A DNA stretch of 24,392 nt from Mnemiopsis leidyi. Its lineage: Eukaryota; Ctenophora; Tentaculata; Lobata; Bolinopsidae. The number at the start of each line of letters is the position of its first letter. Within the stretch, counting starts at the first letter, position 1. Of this stretch, positions 9,401-17,300 are shown piece by piece. The stretch spans positions 23,230 through 47,621 of the forward strand of contig JH152787.1 in NCBI GenBank assembly GCA_000226015.1, read 5' to 3'. The translations under genes were made by a program, and so were the position numbers. Under the pieces are notes generated by a model. That model made no database searches, was not told the origin of the DNA, and saw only the letters and a program-made list of their open reading frames with translations.

Positions 9401-10497
9401 CCTTGCAGAAAGCAGAGGTTTGTGTGTTTTGGTACTTGGTGTGTGTTGGTCATTGATAGTTTTCTAATAAAATTGGGGAGTAGGAACTAGGGAGCTCAAG
9501 AAATAAACAGAAAAGTTTTTAGAAGGGGACATTCTTCGTTAGTTTTTACTTATTGTCAATTGAAAAAAGGGGAAGAAAACATAAGAACAAACATTGTATA
9601 CTTTAACCCTCATGAAAGGGCCCACGATTACTGTTGCTCTAGCACATACATTTGACTTCCCCTGAATTGACACAAGGCCAGTTATATCCCCTGACTCACG
9701 TATAACGCCCACTGTTACAGTGGAGTGAAGACCTAGACAAAGTCTACAACCAAGTACAAGAAGCAGAGACAGCCCCCCTAGCTAACCCCACCCCTGGGAC
9801 TATCTGCATAGCTCTCTCTGTCGAACTGGGGGACAAGTACCGTGCAGAAGTTGTCGAGGTGGCCCACCCCAGCGTTACCGTCAGATATGTCGACTACTGG
9901 AAACCAGGAGACAGTATGTAGATAGTTATTTTTATTTCGAGACAGTAGTTAGAGGAAAAGCTACGACCAAAAGTCACTTAATTTGACATCAAGATTTCTT
10001 ATTTTTCGTCTCCAAAATATAATGCTATTACATCCCCCATGTTGCCCTATACAGGGTGACAAAATTTAAAAACCCAAGCCAACAACCTAACACCCAAACC
10101 TTAGGTCCCCGCGGAAAACCTGACTACCGTACCAGAATCTCTGATAACGGTACCGGTGCTAGCAGTACCGTGCACTCTACCTGGCACATGGGCTCAACCT
10201 GCTGTTGAGAAGTTTAACGAGCTGATACAATCTGATTTCGAGGTTAGATCTCCTCATTGTTGGTTTTTTGTTCTGGTTTTGTTTGCGTGTATGTCTGTTT
10301 GTGTTTTCGTAACTTCGTAACGTATTATGATTTTTGGTTCGGAACACTTGACAAACTGTGTCCCCGGCCCCCTTGCCCCTGACACACATTACCTCTCTCA
10401 GGTAACCGTTACCCCGATAAACTGGTCTGAGGAGGAACGACTTACTTGCACGTGCAAGCTAGAGTGTAACGGCGCGGACATAGCTACCTCCATCTAA
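1..10497 (+). CDS. Multi-Tudor-domain protein, 3' part (17 exons, 5' partial)
   Basis: Exons in this window: 1-83, 222-365, 545-763, 1136-1276, 1411-1570, 1726-1857, 2056-2184, 2453-2631, 2815-2967, 3262-3378, 3561-3657, 3904-4004, 8797-9081, 9244-9417, 9721-9912, 10105-10242 and 10402-10497 (stop TAA). All introns read GT-AG with matching phase except the one after 9912. About 845 codons are visible and the start lies upstream. The repeated core pattern YxR ... VDYGN marks extended Tudor domains (Tudor barrel plus split SN-like fold), as in the Tudor/TDRD1/TDRD6 class. In that family the barrel binds symmetric dimethylarginine on PIWI proteins in germ granules. I see the end of one repeat and four more. 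The orthologue cannot be named from the 3' part alone. Intron 12 (4005-8796) hosts two other genes. No AATAAA is seen soon after the stop. Confidence 0.9.
545..1857 (+). CDS. Tudor gene exons 3-6: extended Tudor repeat 1
   Basis: Exon 3 (545-763) opens with the SN-like entry motif HFFVQQEE and reaches the barrel (GAPVLGLFQGAYYRGKII). Exon 4 (1136-1276) continues directly with VLFVDYGNTEI, so an intron splits the barrel just before the FVDYGN strand. Exon 5 (1411-1570) and exon 6 (1726-1857) finish the SN-like part. The aromatic cage and the Asn of DYGN are all present, so this repeat looks able to bind methylarginine (inference from the family). The exon 5 acceptor is weak in pyrimidines, but it is the one that removes the in-frame stops and keeps phase. 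Exon 6 ends with the entry strand of the next repeat. Confidence 0.88.
2056..2967 (+). CDS. Tudor gene exons 7-9: extended Tudor repeat 2
   Basis: The entry motif is split over exons 6 and 7 (ITLYCSKLNSVQ, then VCLQQEEDFELL; phase 1). Exon 8 (2453-2631) carries a complete barrel core, DGAFYRCKI to VHYVDYGNRENL, and the following ICGIYCRL strand. Exon 9 must start at 2815: an upstream acceptor near 2736 would bring in a frame with TGA at 2800. Read from 2815 it gives the SN-like tail NITKLQQLCDPNTPLPVSF, then VLTVDIMLG, ending at a GTGTGT donor. The cage residues and DYGN Asn are intact. Confidence 0.88.
3086..3154. repeat. 15-bp tandem repeat in Tudor intron 9
   Basis: About four and a half degenerate copies of ACTTCTACTNNTTCC, strongly strand-asymmetric (pyrimidine-rich on plus). 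It creates an acidic-looking artefact ORF on the minus strand. Confidence 0.85.
3262..9081 (+). CDS. Tudor gene exons 10-13: extended Tudor repeat 3, interrupted by the 4.8-kb intron
   Basis: Exon 10 (3262-3378) holds the entry strand LLISVTNSPADFYGQRAE and its donor GTCTGT sits against a GTCT microsatellite. Exons 11 (3561-3657) and 12 (3904-4004) run to ELYRATV and VLYVDFGNSEE. Exon 13 resumes only at 8797, in phase 0, with VPLTSLYKLP and then PLLAVPLSL, exactly the segment that follows DYGN in Tudor domains; this is the main evidence that the two halves belong to one gene. Exon 13 also has the SN-like tail MLVTPVSWSEDGRCLAVVEV. The cage and Asn are present. The 4005-8796 intron includes two LU genes. 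Confidence 0.87.
3387..3448. repeat. (GTCT)n microsatellite starting at the exon 10 donor
   Basis: About 15 uninterrupted GTCT units. The splice donor GTCTGT at 3379-3384 lies a few bases before the array and looks like its first, slightly changed unit, so length changes would occur right behind the donor. Confidence 0.95.
3674..3741. repeat. Perfect 34-bp tandem duplication in Tudor intron 11
   Basis: The unit beginning CCTTTTAATCGCTTAAAATT occurs at 3674-3707 and again at 3708-3741 without a mismatch. A perfect 16-bp palindrome GGTCAAAATTTTGACC follows at 3781-3796 in the same intron. Confidence 0.95.
4501..4711. repeat. Minisatellite of alternating 25- and 29-bp units
   Basis: About eight copies built on GATCACACRACATTGTTTTC. 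Short units start GTGGATCAC, long units GTGGCTGGATCAC, differing by a 4-bp insertion. All three plus frames are open across it, which gives artefact ORFs. Confidence 0.9.
4736..4966 (+). pseudogene. Cysteine-rich open stretch with signal-peptide-like start, no ATG
   Basis: This frame is open from 4736 to a TGA at 4964-4966 but contains no ATG. From about 4772 it encodes a hydrophobic run resembling a signal peptide (STFLCLLLVFLQSVLGA), then ACFAG, CTSTC, FCY and a terminal KCC motif. The spread of cysteines and terminal CC recall small LU proteins, and it shares an intron with two intact LU genes, so it could be a decayed or 5'-incomplete third copy. An acceptor-like CTCCAG at 4806-4811 could alternatively open an exon here. 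Chance is also possible; nothing beyond composition and position supports it. Confidence 0.3.
4967..6907. other. Intronic stretch without recognised genes
   Basis: AT-rich sequence upstream of the first LU gene, presumably containing its promoter and 5' untranslated region. Both strands were read; the longest open stretch (minus, 6314-6565) has no recognisable composition. No tRNA, repeat array or clear TATA box was seen. Confidence 0.6.
6908..7381 (+). CDS. LU (Ly6/uPAR) domain protein 1, GPI-anchor type, nested in Tudor intron
   Basis: An intact single-exon ORF of 157 residues from an ATG at 6908. Residues 1-23 are a signal peptide with a leucine run. The mature part has ten cysteines (24, 27, 53, 61, 67, 88, 97, 114, 119, 124), the count for a five-disulfide three-finger LU fold, opening with CYSC and closing with the diagnostic Cys-Asn (C124-N125). 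A small-residue stretch SGGS (134-137) and a hydrophobic tail (139-157) with no cytoplasmic residues fit a GPI-attachment signal. The protein would be an extracellular, lipid-anchored receptor, ligand or modulator; LU proteins are too diverse to guess a partner. A possible AATAGA poly(A) variant lies at 7452-7457. Confidence 0.88.
   Translation: MRMYPLHLLLLLLLLPAPCTPLSCYSCYSFSSSSPDFTDYLPPLLQEVTHSPCNHGNTVTCPSNQTCIYSKIGLIYGEEAATVTSMGCASVKKYLNCVDLDSRFYHPYFDLTTCQLERCSLDNCNDGGMEMRVSGGSHVIISSFVTLVVSLLPGLLS
7382..7859 (+). other. Spacer and likely 5' leader of the second LU gene
   Basis: There is no ATG in the LU2 frame here, although that frame is open from 7692 and reads a very hydrophobic segment (7740-7840) just before the LU2 ATG. 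It is most simply untranslated leader. No TATA box is obvious. Confidence 0.5.
7860..8342 (+). CDS. LU (Ly6/uPAR) domain protein 2, GPI-anchor type, nested in Tudor intron
   Basis: From the first in-frame ATG (7860) the ORF is 160 residues and intronless. The N-terminus has two hydrophobic stretches (3-20 and 27-38), so signal cleavage near residue 38 or use of M27/M30 is possible. The mature part has ten cysteines (41, 44, 63, 71, 78, 99, 106, 118, 123, 134) starting LKCQKC, as in LU1. The end differs: the last cysteine is followed by Glu, not Asn, and the last Cys-Cys gap is 10 residues instead of 4. A small-residue region (140-146) and hydrophobic tail (147-160) predict GPI anchoring. It follows LU1 by 478 bp on the same strand, probably an old tandem duplicate. 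Confidence 0.87.
   Translation: MRLQVLLAGFLLHLSSTFLVTKPSVTMTTMLLATTCSALKCQKCLEYSGPKISKKRQESLQSCDEEVMTTCKEEETVCYDVRVRYTGKRGNSTVLQMGCGTRDMSCDAYTKEERFAECTLSKCGATDMDNDEMCETEMVASARAAGISLFALFFVLWSSL
8353..8358 (+). promoter_or_regulatory. Poly(A) signal AATAAA of LU gene 2
   Basis: A canonical AATAAA begins 11 bp after the LU2 stop, followed by T-rich sequence. It supports a complete transcript unit inside the host intron. The host pre-mRNA must read through this signal. Confidence 0.75.
8359..8796. other. End of Tudor intron 12
   Basis: AT-rich intron tail ending in the acceptor TATTACAG at 8789-8796. It contains several ATAAAATA/AACATAAAA tracts and no coding signal. Confidence 0.6.
9244..10497 (+). 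CDS. Tudor gene exons 14-17: C-terminal, divergent Tudor repeat 4
   Basis: Exon 14 (9244-9417) starts with a low-complexity linker of six degenerate Pro-Ala-Ala/Glu-Glu/Asp units, then the entry strand SVVLVSHREGPSDFSLQKAE. Exon 15 (9721-9912) has KYRAEVV and VTVRYVDYWKPGD; the usual DYGN is replaced by DYWK, so the ligand-contacting Asn is lost. Exon 16 (10105-10242) resumes with VPAENLTTVPESL, and exon 17 (10402-10497) ends with VTPINWSEEERLTC to the stop TAA. The exon 15/16 join is odd: the expected phase-0 cut after 9912 is followed by AGTATGT, so the only GT donor leaves one extra A. Exon borders match those of repeat 3. Confidence 0.82.
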
Positions 10498-11879
10498 TGT
10501 GCAACTGCAGTTCCTGTTACGCAGAAATGTGCACCTGTGCGTCCGTTCTACAGTTTCATTACTGACTCAGACTTGGGAACTTTTTTAATTGTTTCTGTTC
10601 ACTTGTAGACCCAAAATTTTATTCCAATATATGTCTCAGGATGTTAAATTTTTTATTGAAAACTTCTGATTTTTCAACCCGTGTAATTTGGTGAGTCTCG
10701 TAATGTTGCTGAGTGATATCTGCAAGATCTGTTTGTTAGTTGCGGAGCAAATGGATCTGGTAAGTTGCTAAGTGACATTGCTTGTCTCATCAAACCGTTA
10801 ATTTACTGCAGTTTACAGCAGTTTACTATTTTATAGTATAGTAATACTTATGATAGCTATTACTTGTTACTTGGTAGTACATCTTTATAGTTGTAGAACG
10901 AAGTGGTATTACTTCCTTAATTGTAATCAAATTTAATGCCTGTGGCTTTATCACTTTTACTGAACATTTTAATTATAATTTCTTAACCAAAAAGATTTTT
11001 TAGAAAAGGTCCACTTCACAACGCGTGAGCGGTCTCTATGCTCTATAGACTTTTGATTAGCCCTTGATAGACCTGATCGTTGTTAATTTTTATGTTTTAT
11101 TAACTACTCTACTTGGTATTTGATTTTTATTGTTTTTTAATTAAATGATCTATAATTCCATTTGATAAATTGTTCGTACGAGATGTTTTAAAGGAAAGGC
11201 TGTGTATCTAATATCGTTCCCGACCAGTTTCCACTGTCCAGATTAGTCAATGATATGAGCCATGCACAATGCATTGCACATGGCATTTTAATTTTGCATT
11301 CTCCCTTTCATACCTATTATTACGCTTGTCAATAACAAAATATTTTTGGCACACTCAGAAAATTGGTCGGTTGCGAATTAGATAAGTATCTTGTCAAATC
11401 TTGAGCACAGAAATATCGTGCTGGAATCTAATTTCCGCCATATTGGAACATTTCGATTTATATTTTGTAATTTATTATGTAAACCTTCCTGAGAAGCAGT
11501 TAAGTTTATGTAAATATTTCAGATATTTTCCAGATTGATGGTTCGTTCAGAGTTCAACATAACACCATAGTCCATGCACGTACAGCAACTTGATTAGATA
11601 AAATCGAATATTTGTCACATCGAACTCCATCTTATTAATTTCTAGCTTTCTTACCTCTAAAACAATCCAATGAAAAGTTTCTGGCGTTTTATGACTGCCC
11701 ACATATGACATATGATGTTCTATTGACTGAGCGAATTTGTAGGATTGATTGTTGGCTATTAATACAGACAAGGTTATTAAGTTTCTGAACACAGATCAAC
11801 TTCACTCTGGAAAATAAACATTTCACCGTTACTGAATCAGACTAAGGATAGAAGATAATATCGGCCTGTAAGCCACATG
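10498..11879. other. Intergenic stretch after the Tudor gene
   Basis: AT-rich sequence with no supported gene. A minus-strand open frame at 11547-11792 has no recognisable domain. No tRNA or array was seen. The Tudor 3' untranslated region should lie at its left end. Confidence 0.6.
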
Positions 11880-11956
11880 TGCGTTCTTCTAACAACTCTG
11901 CCCGTGGGAAGTAAATCGGGCTGCGCGCGTCCCTGGAGCAGCATGTAGTGCCCGAC

Positions 11957-11970
11957 GTCGTCATGACGAC
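11957..11970. repeat. Perfect 14-bp palindrome
   Basis: GTCGTCATGACGAC equals its own reverse complement; it lies at the left edge of the repeat nest. Confidence 0.8.
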
Positions 11971-12449
11971 CGAACATCGTTGTTATGGCGGCAGGATGAT
12001 GTTGCTCAGCGACGCGTGCTGACTCGTGGGAAATAAATCGAGTCGAACGTCATGTGGTCAGAACATCTTAGAACTGGGGAGCATTCCCGCGGGGATACTC
12101 TCCAACACTGTACATCTTGTGTTATCACTGGAATGTACTTCATTTAATTTTATAAAAAGTTAAATTTGTGTCTTATTTGTCGACCTTGGTTTCTGCGCGT
12201 GGCCTAGCTCTGCTGCCGCCTAGTAGCACCCTACAACTACAAGTCCGGAGCCGCCGCGTACGGTCCTTTGTGCTTTGGTTGTTCATTGTTGCGTTTATGC
12301 CCGACTCTCGCAGCTTTACCTTGTCTCACCATTCACGTTGTGACCCTTTGCAAAAAAAATTTGGAGGCGTGGCTTGTCAGAAGTTGCTTGACCTGCCAAG
12401 GCAAGGCGTGGCCGGAGGCAGCCGCTTCGCGGCAGCAGGGCTAAACAAC

Positions 12450-12524
12450 GTCTTGACGAGATTATATCCGTCTACCGTTTTAACGAAACGTTCAGCTTTA
12501 GCTGCGTGAGTCGGGTATCACCGC
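12450..12524 (+). repeat. Left arm of inverted repeat (partner 13356-13404)
   Basis: GTCTTGACGAGATTATATCC through TCTACCG, then after a 28-bp insertion GTGAGTCGGGTATCACCG. The partner on the other strand has the same blocks joined without the insertion, so this arm gained it or the other lost it. Confidence 0.85.
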
Positions 12525-12772
12525 GACACGCGACAAAACAACGTCTAGCGAGCTTATCTGACTTTGTCCGACGGGAGGATGCCCGCTGCTATATTGTCTC
12601 ACGTTGTGACCCGGAGGCTGCAGGGCTATGCAACGTGTAGCAACGCTGCTATACAATTGGGGACCTCAGTCTTTCATCTCTGTTACTTTGCATTGGAAGG
12701 GACCGTAGAGAGAGCCCCGCAGTGCGCAGCTAAAAGCTTGACAAAATGATGTCCGTCTATTAACGTTGTAAC

Positions 12773-12782
12773 NNNNNNNNNN
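12773..12782. other. Assembly gap (10 N)
   Basis: Ten Ns of probably arbitrary length inside the repeat nest. Sequence may be missing or collapsed here. Confidence 0.98.
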
Positions 12783-12801
12783 CGGGAGAGTGCCATCACG
12801 C

Positions 12802-12822
12802 GCCATCACGCGCTCTCACGCA
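12802..12822. repeat. Short inverted-repeat module next to the gap
   Basis: GCCATCACGCGCTCTCACGC recurs as reverse complement at 13034-13054 (one mismatch) and at 13507-13530 (with a small insertion). Confidence 0.8.
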
Positions 12823-12970
12823 GCGCGAATCATTCCGAGAATTTATCTTTCGCTTCGAATGAGTTGTACGGTAGCGCGCAACCTTCCAACATTTTATTCT
12901 CTTCGAATGAGTTCGGACGAAGTTAGACAACAAATGAGGGTAGGACAAAGTCAGACAAAGTTGTCTTTTA

Positions 12971-12999
12971 ACGGGCGATGCGCGTCTAGAATTTCTTCG
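12971..12999 (+). repeat. 29-bp direct repeat, copy 1 (copy 2 at 13475-13503)
   Basis: Identical over 29 bp, starting ACGGGCGATGCGCGTCTAGA. Both copies continue into AAATGCGTG..GAGCGCGTGA..TGGCCGCGACAGTA and a hairpin GTAGGTTATCAACCTAC (copy 1) or its one-mismatch version (copy 2). Confidence 0.9.
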
Positions 13000-13355
13000 C
13001 CAGGCCAGAAATGCGTGCGAGCCAGGCCAGAAATGCGTGTGAGCGCGTGATGGCCGCGACAGTACTACTACTAGTAGGTTATCAACCTACAAAGTTGTCA
13101 CACGCGGCGGCCGCGCGCTTCGCAGCAGCAGGGCTAAGCAACGTGTAGCAAAGACAAACCGAAACAAAAAATTTCAAAGTTTTAGCAAACAATCGACTTA
13201 AAGTGATCAATTTATGTTCTTTTTGTTTGCACAGCAACGCGCACCCTCACGACATTTTATTTTTATTCGCTTCGAATGACGTAGCCGCGCTGCGAGCCGC
13301 GCACGGGTCGGGTAACATGTCACAACGGCCATCGTCACAACGTGAGACAAGGTTT

Positions 13356-13404
13356 GTCACGGTGATACCCGACTCACGGTAGACGGATATCATCTCGTCA
13401 AGAC
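13356..13404 (-). repeat. Right arm of inverted repeat (partner 12450-12524)
   Basis: CGGTGATACCCGACTCACGG followed by TAGACGGATATCATCTCGTC; reverse complement of the left arm with one mismatch and without its 28-bp insertion. The match resumes loosely beyond it (CGGACAAAATCAGA against 12558-12572). Confidence 0.85.
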
Positions 13405-13474
13405 AAGGTCGGACAAAATCAGAAAATGCGCCGTATTGTAGCTATAGCCACTATAGCCAGGATCTCAACGGCAA

Positions 13475-13503
13475 ACGGGCGATGCGCGTCTAGAATTTCT
13501 TCG
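13475..13503 (+). repeat. 29-bp direct repeat, copy 2
   Basis: Exact copy of 12971-12999, about 500 bp downstream. Confidence 0.9.
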
Positions 13504-13570
13504 AAATGCGTGAGAGCGCGTGAATATGGCCGCGACAGTAGGTTATCAACTTACAACCAGGATCTAAATT

Positions 13571-14287
13571 AAAGCACTTAACCAACCCGTATGAAATAAA
13601 TATCACCAGGCTGCAATTCTCAGTGGTTTAACAAAGACTGAGGTCCCCAGGCAAGTATGAAATAGTCAGCGGTTCAACTTCAAGTAAGAGTCTTGGGCCC
13701 TTCCAGATGCCCCACTATGGATAAATTGCTCGATTCCCCAATCATTTTTTGTACTTCATTAAACTTATAACATTGTGTCGATCTTCCAACTTCTGGCTAT
13801 ATACACAGCCTTATGATACATGATATTTAGTGTTCATGTAGTTGTTATATTGTTCTTTATGTCAAAATATCCCAACTCAAATCAACGCACTTTGAAATTC
13901 GAAATGCGGCAGACCCTAAGTTTATAATCTGTATCTCTGCCCTTATATAATTGCCCTTCTTTAATTTATCAGTTGCTTCAATAAAGAAGGAAGCTGAGCT
14001 ATAGTGTATAGACAAATGTATTTCTGGAGAGGGATCATAGTTCTTTTGTATCATGTGACAGCGATTGATTGATCTTTGTTTCAATTGCATTACACTTACA
14101 TTTCATTTTATGTTTTATGATTCAGACTATCAATTACGAAACAATTATATTACAATGATGATTTTGTTCTATGTTCTACGTATGTCGCAGTGTGAAGTTT
14201 AAAATAATATTTTTTATCAAAAATTGATTGCTTTATCTACTTTGTTCAAACAACTTTTAGCAGCAGGGCAGTGATAGATGTAGGTAA
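13571..14287. other. Upstream region of PIGP
   Basis: AT-rich; it should hold the PIGP promoter and 5' leader. A minus-strand open frame (13857-14090) has no recognisable domain. An in-frame TAA directly precedes the PIGP ATG. Confidence 0.55.
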
Positions 14288-14381
14288 ATGTTCTTTGGAC
14301 TGTTCAGACTTCAGCCACACTGTGATCCTCTGTTGGCTGTCATTGGATTCTTTGTCTACCTTGCATCCTACATAATTATCA
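14288..14381 (+). CDS. PIGP: PIGP exon 1
   Basis: ATG plus 30 codons and one base; first membrane helix. Donor GTAAGT, phase 1; joining to exon 2 makes Ser (A+GT). Confidence 0.88.
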
Positions 14382-17300
14382 GTAAGTGTCGTATCTATTA
14401 ACTTTTTAATTTGCTCATATAATTATTGATAGTGCCAATGGATTAACTTTATTACTATATCATGATGCAACATTTTTCAATTACAATTCGTACAAACTCA
14501 GTATCCAATTGTCATTACAACTGTTGGCCCATGAGTTTGTGAGATGCTGCAGCAATGATAATTTGAGTGTAGATTAGTTCAATTGGGTTGTTTCACGCAT
14601 GTTTATTGTTGTAACTTAACCCTTATAAAGTCAATTTGAACAATTGTTTGTTTTCTTATTTACTGAATAGTAAATAATCATTTTGCTATGGAACATTGCA
14701 ATGTTTTGACTTGAACACCTTACATTAGGACTTTAAAGCCTCAAGAAGAAACTCTTAAGTACATTCATAAAAAGATCAGATTTAAAATTAAGTAAAGAAA
14801 AAATGCTATGAAATCAGGTTTACTATTTTCAGATTTATGTAACATACATCAAACTATATTATGGATTCTTACAAATGGCCAAAGTGGCACCATCATATAA
14901 TTATAAGTTGCTCAAAAATTTTCTTGAATGTGGGGAGGGAACCTTTTACAGGACCTCATTTCGAGCAAGCTCGACTCCCAGAGGTTTGTACTGAATGAAA
15001 ATGGGTGTGTTATGTTGTTGTGAGTGGGCCAAAGAATCGACCAAGCTACATGATGTGTACGGTGCAGATATTTGAATGGACACGATTTCCACCAATAGTC
15101 AATTCAGAAAATTCATGACCGGTCACCAAGTCAAGTCTGTTATGATTAGACAACTTCTGCATTGTCTAGATAAGTGCTCTACCAATTCAGCTAACGGCCC
15201 TATAACAGCACATGAATTTCTTGCATGTCTATCAGTGATCAATCGTGTTATTATCTCTCATCTGCTTATCTGCACACAGTATATACTATATATGTGCTAT
15301 TTATCTCGTACTTATTTTAATTCAGACACTCCAACAGCCACATGTTACACAAGTGTAACGGCCAATTACAGGAGGCCGAATGTACAATTATACATACACG
15401 CTAGTGACGGTTAAGGTAGTGTATACCATACTTTTATCGCCCGAGACTTTGCTGCAATGGGCAGCTACTAATTTAACCCTCAATCATGGTTCCCCGATCA
15501 TTCGGCTGAGTCGACTGAAGAAGGTTGCATAGGCAAATGCCCTTAGCGCACTTCTCTAGGACTGGGGGAACCCCTGACCTCCTGCTTGGGAGCCGAGAAG
15601 GAAACCACTACACCACCAGCCCATAAATTAATGGGATCCTAACATGGGATCCTAACATAGCCAATAGGTAATTTCCTTATACTTGGGTCACCTGCTATTT
15701 GAAGAACTTCCACATAACAACTCAAACTTATATTTCTCCTCAACAAGTCATCCCTTATCACTTAAAGTAAGTTCATTCTTTCATACCATCAACAACAAAA
15801 CAAAAGGCACTCTGTGCAGGCGAGTTCTCAGGACTTGTCAAGACATGACCCAAGATTTGTCCACCTTGCCAGAGAAACTCTCTCTGATAGTGAGCGAGTA
15901 TATTGCACCTTTCATACCAAGACTAATTGGTCATAATAGGCCAGCGTATATTGAAATAGATCGAAGCTGTTTTCTGCAACAAATATCCTGCAACACATAA
16001 AAAGATCCTTATATAAAATAAATTGTGTTCATATTCCTATGTATAATTGTGTTGCGAAATTGAATTAAATATCCAGTTTCAAGGGTATAGAAGCCCAGAA
16101 GGAGGCATTGTTCATAATAACTGAGAAAACTTGCGCCTCATATACTTGAAGAACATTAGGATGAGAAAATTAAGATGAACTCCAACAAAATCAAAAGATT
16201 TGTAACTCAAATAAGTAAGAGAATTAGATCTCAACATAGAACAGTGAATTCAATCCATTTTTCTCAAACTATCAATGCGCTCCAAATTTTGCAAGTGTCT
16301 AGCCTCAGTCAAAGTGTATATTTTCTTCACTATCAATCAGTATCCATCTTTATTTTTACTACACTAGCAAGTTTCTGTTGCATGAAAATTTACAAAAAAT
16401 TACATAAGTAATTAAAAAAATAATTACAAAAAAAGGGGTCCAGAAACTTAATACTGTAGCGAATGGTGCTTATGAAGTTTATCTAGAGGAAAGATAAACA
16501 CCCTTGTTAGAAAATTTAAAACAAAAAAGTGAACTTAGTGAATAAATCAATGAACTGTACTAAGTCTACTCTGCTATTTCCTATGCAGTAATAACACATT
16601 CAGCTCAGTGCAGTAATAACACATTCAAATTTGTCGCTAGTTTTTCGCTCTCTTATTGCACAGCTTATTTCTACCGTTATCACGACAACCTAGAGCTGGT
16701 CGCTTGTCTTGTGTTACAGTGATCATGGAAAACATGGACATTGAAAATATTAACTACATGTGGAAGGATATTTTTTCATGGAGCAACCAGCAGTTGCAAA
16801 ACTTTGGAAAACCGTATGGTAAACTGAAAGAAATTGCAGATCCCAAGTTTTCCAGGTCATTGAACAAGCCAGAACTAGTTTCCGTCTGCAGCAGGTCTCT
16901 TGAATGCATGAGCTATTTAATGGAAACTGTCGAGTCATACCAAAATGTATGTACAAAACTTCAGGCTAAGTTAATTCAGAATCAGTAAACGCTTATTAAG
17001 GTTCAGAAGGAGCTCTCTGAGTGTAAATCTGAAAAACTAGAATTGATGAAGAAAATAGTGGAAACTTCAGTAGCAGATTCTGTAAAAGAGGAGCTTATGA
17101 CTTACATTTTGGTAGCTGCTAACTCACAGCCAACAGCTGCCCCAGTTATCAGCCCAGAGCTAGAGGCCAGAATCAGCAAGGTTTTAGAGGAAGTAGGCCA
17201 GAAACCTAAAGTTGAAGTACAGCGACTTGGTAAGAAGAAGACTTCTACCTCTATCCCCCGGTAAAAGTCTGCCTATCGAGCTCCTTGATCGTACATCAGA

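Larger units (their letters stand above)
11880..13570. repeat. GC-richer nest of scrambled direct and inverted repeats around an assembly gap
   Basis: Base composition shifts abruptly to CpG-rich. Several modules recur. GCAGCAGGGCTAAACAACGT-like copies lie near 12431, 12617 and 13124. GTGGGAARTAAATCGRG occurs twice between 11900 and 12050. TTGTCTCACGTTGTG (12594-12608) recurs inverted near 13336. TTCGCTTCGAATGA occurs more than once. Inverted and direct pairs are listed separately. No transposase ORF is intact; the open frames here are short and unrelated. This looks like a nested non-autonomous element (foldback or MITE type), though the family is not identified and the gap hides part of it. 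Confidence 0.7.

Noticed and set aside
11547..11792. Minus-strand 81-codon frame
   Set aside because: No domain, no splice context and AT-rich codons expected by chance in this background.
12168..13050. Three plus-strand frames of 61-113 codons in the GC-rich nest
   Set aside because: They lie in repeat modules, lack homology to each other or to anything recognised, and reflect low stop density in GC-rich sequence.
13857..14090. Minus-strand 77-codon frame upstream of PIGP
   Set aside because: No recognisable feature and no supporting splice sites or neighbours.
15076..15414. Plus-strand 112-codon frame with ATG in PIGP intron 1
   Set aside because: No recognisable domain or signal; composition drifts toward random Tyr/Ser/Thr-rich AT coding. 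Expression data could revive it.
15555..15622. Functional tRNA gene on the minus strand
   Set aside because: Promoter boxes are tRNA-like, but the acceptor and T-arm do not pair, so a SINE head fits better.
15683..16411. Plus-strand frames of 105 and 78 codons between the SINE and the ORF1 relic
   Set aside because: No motif, no family resemblance and no splice support.
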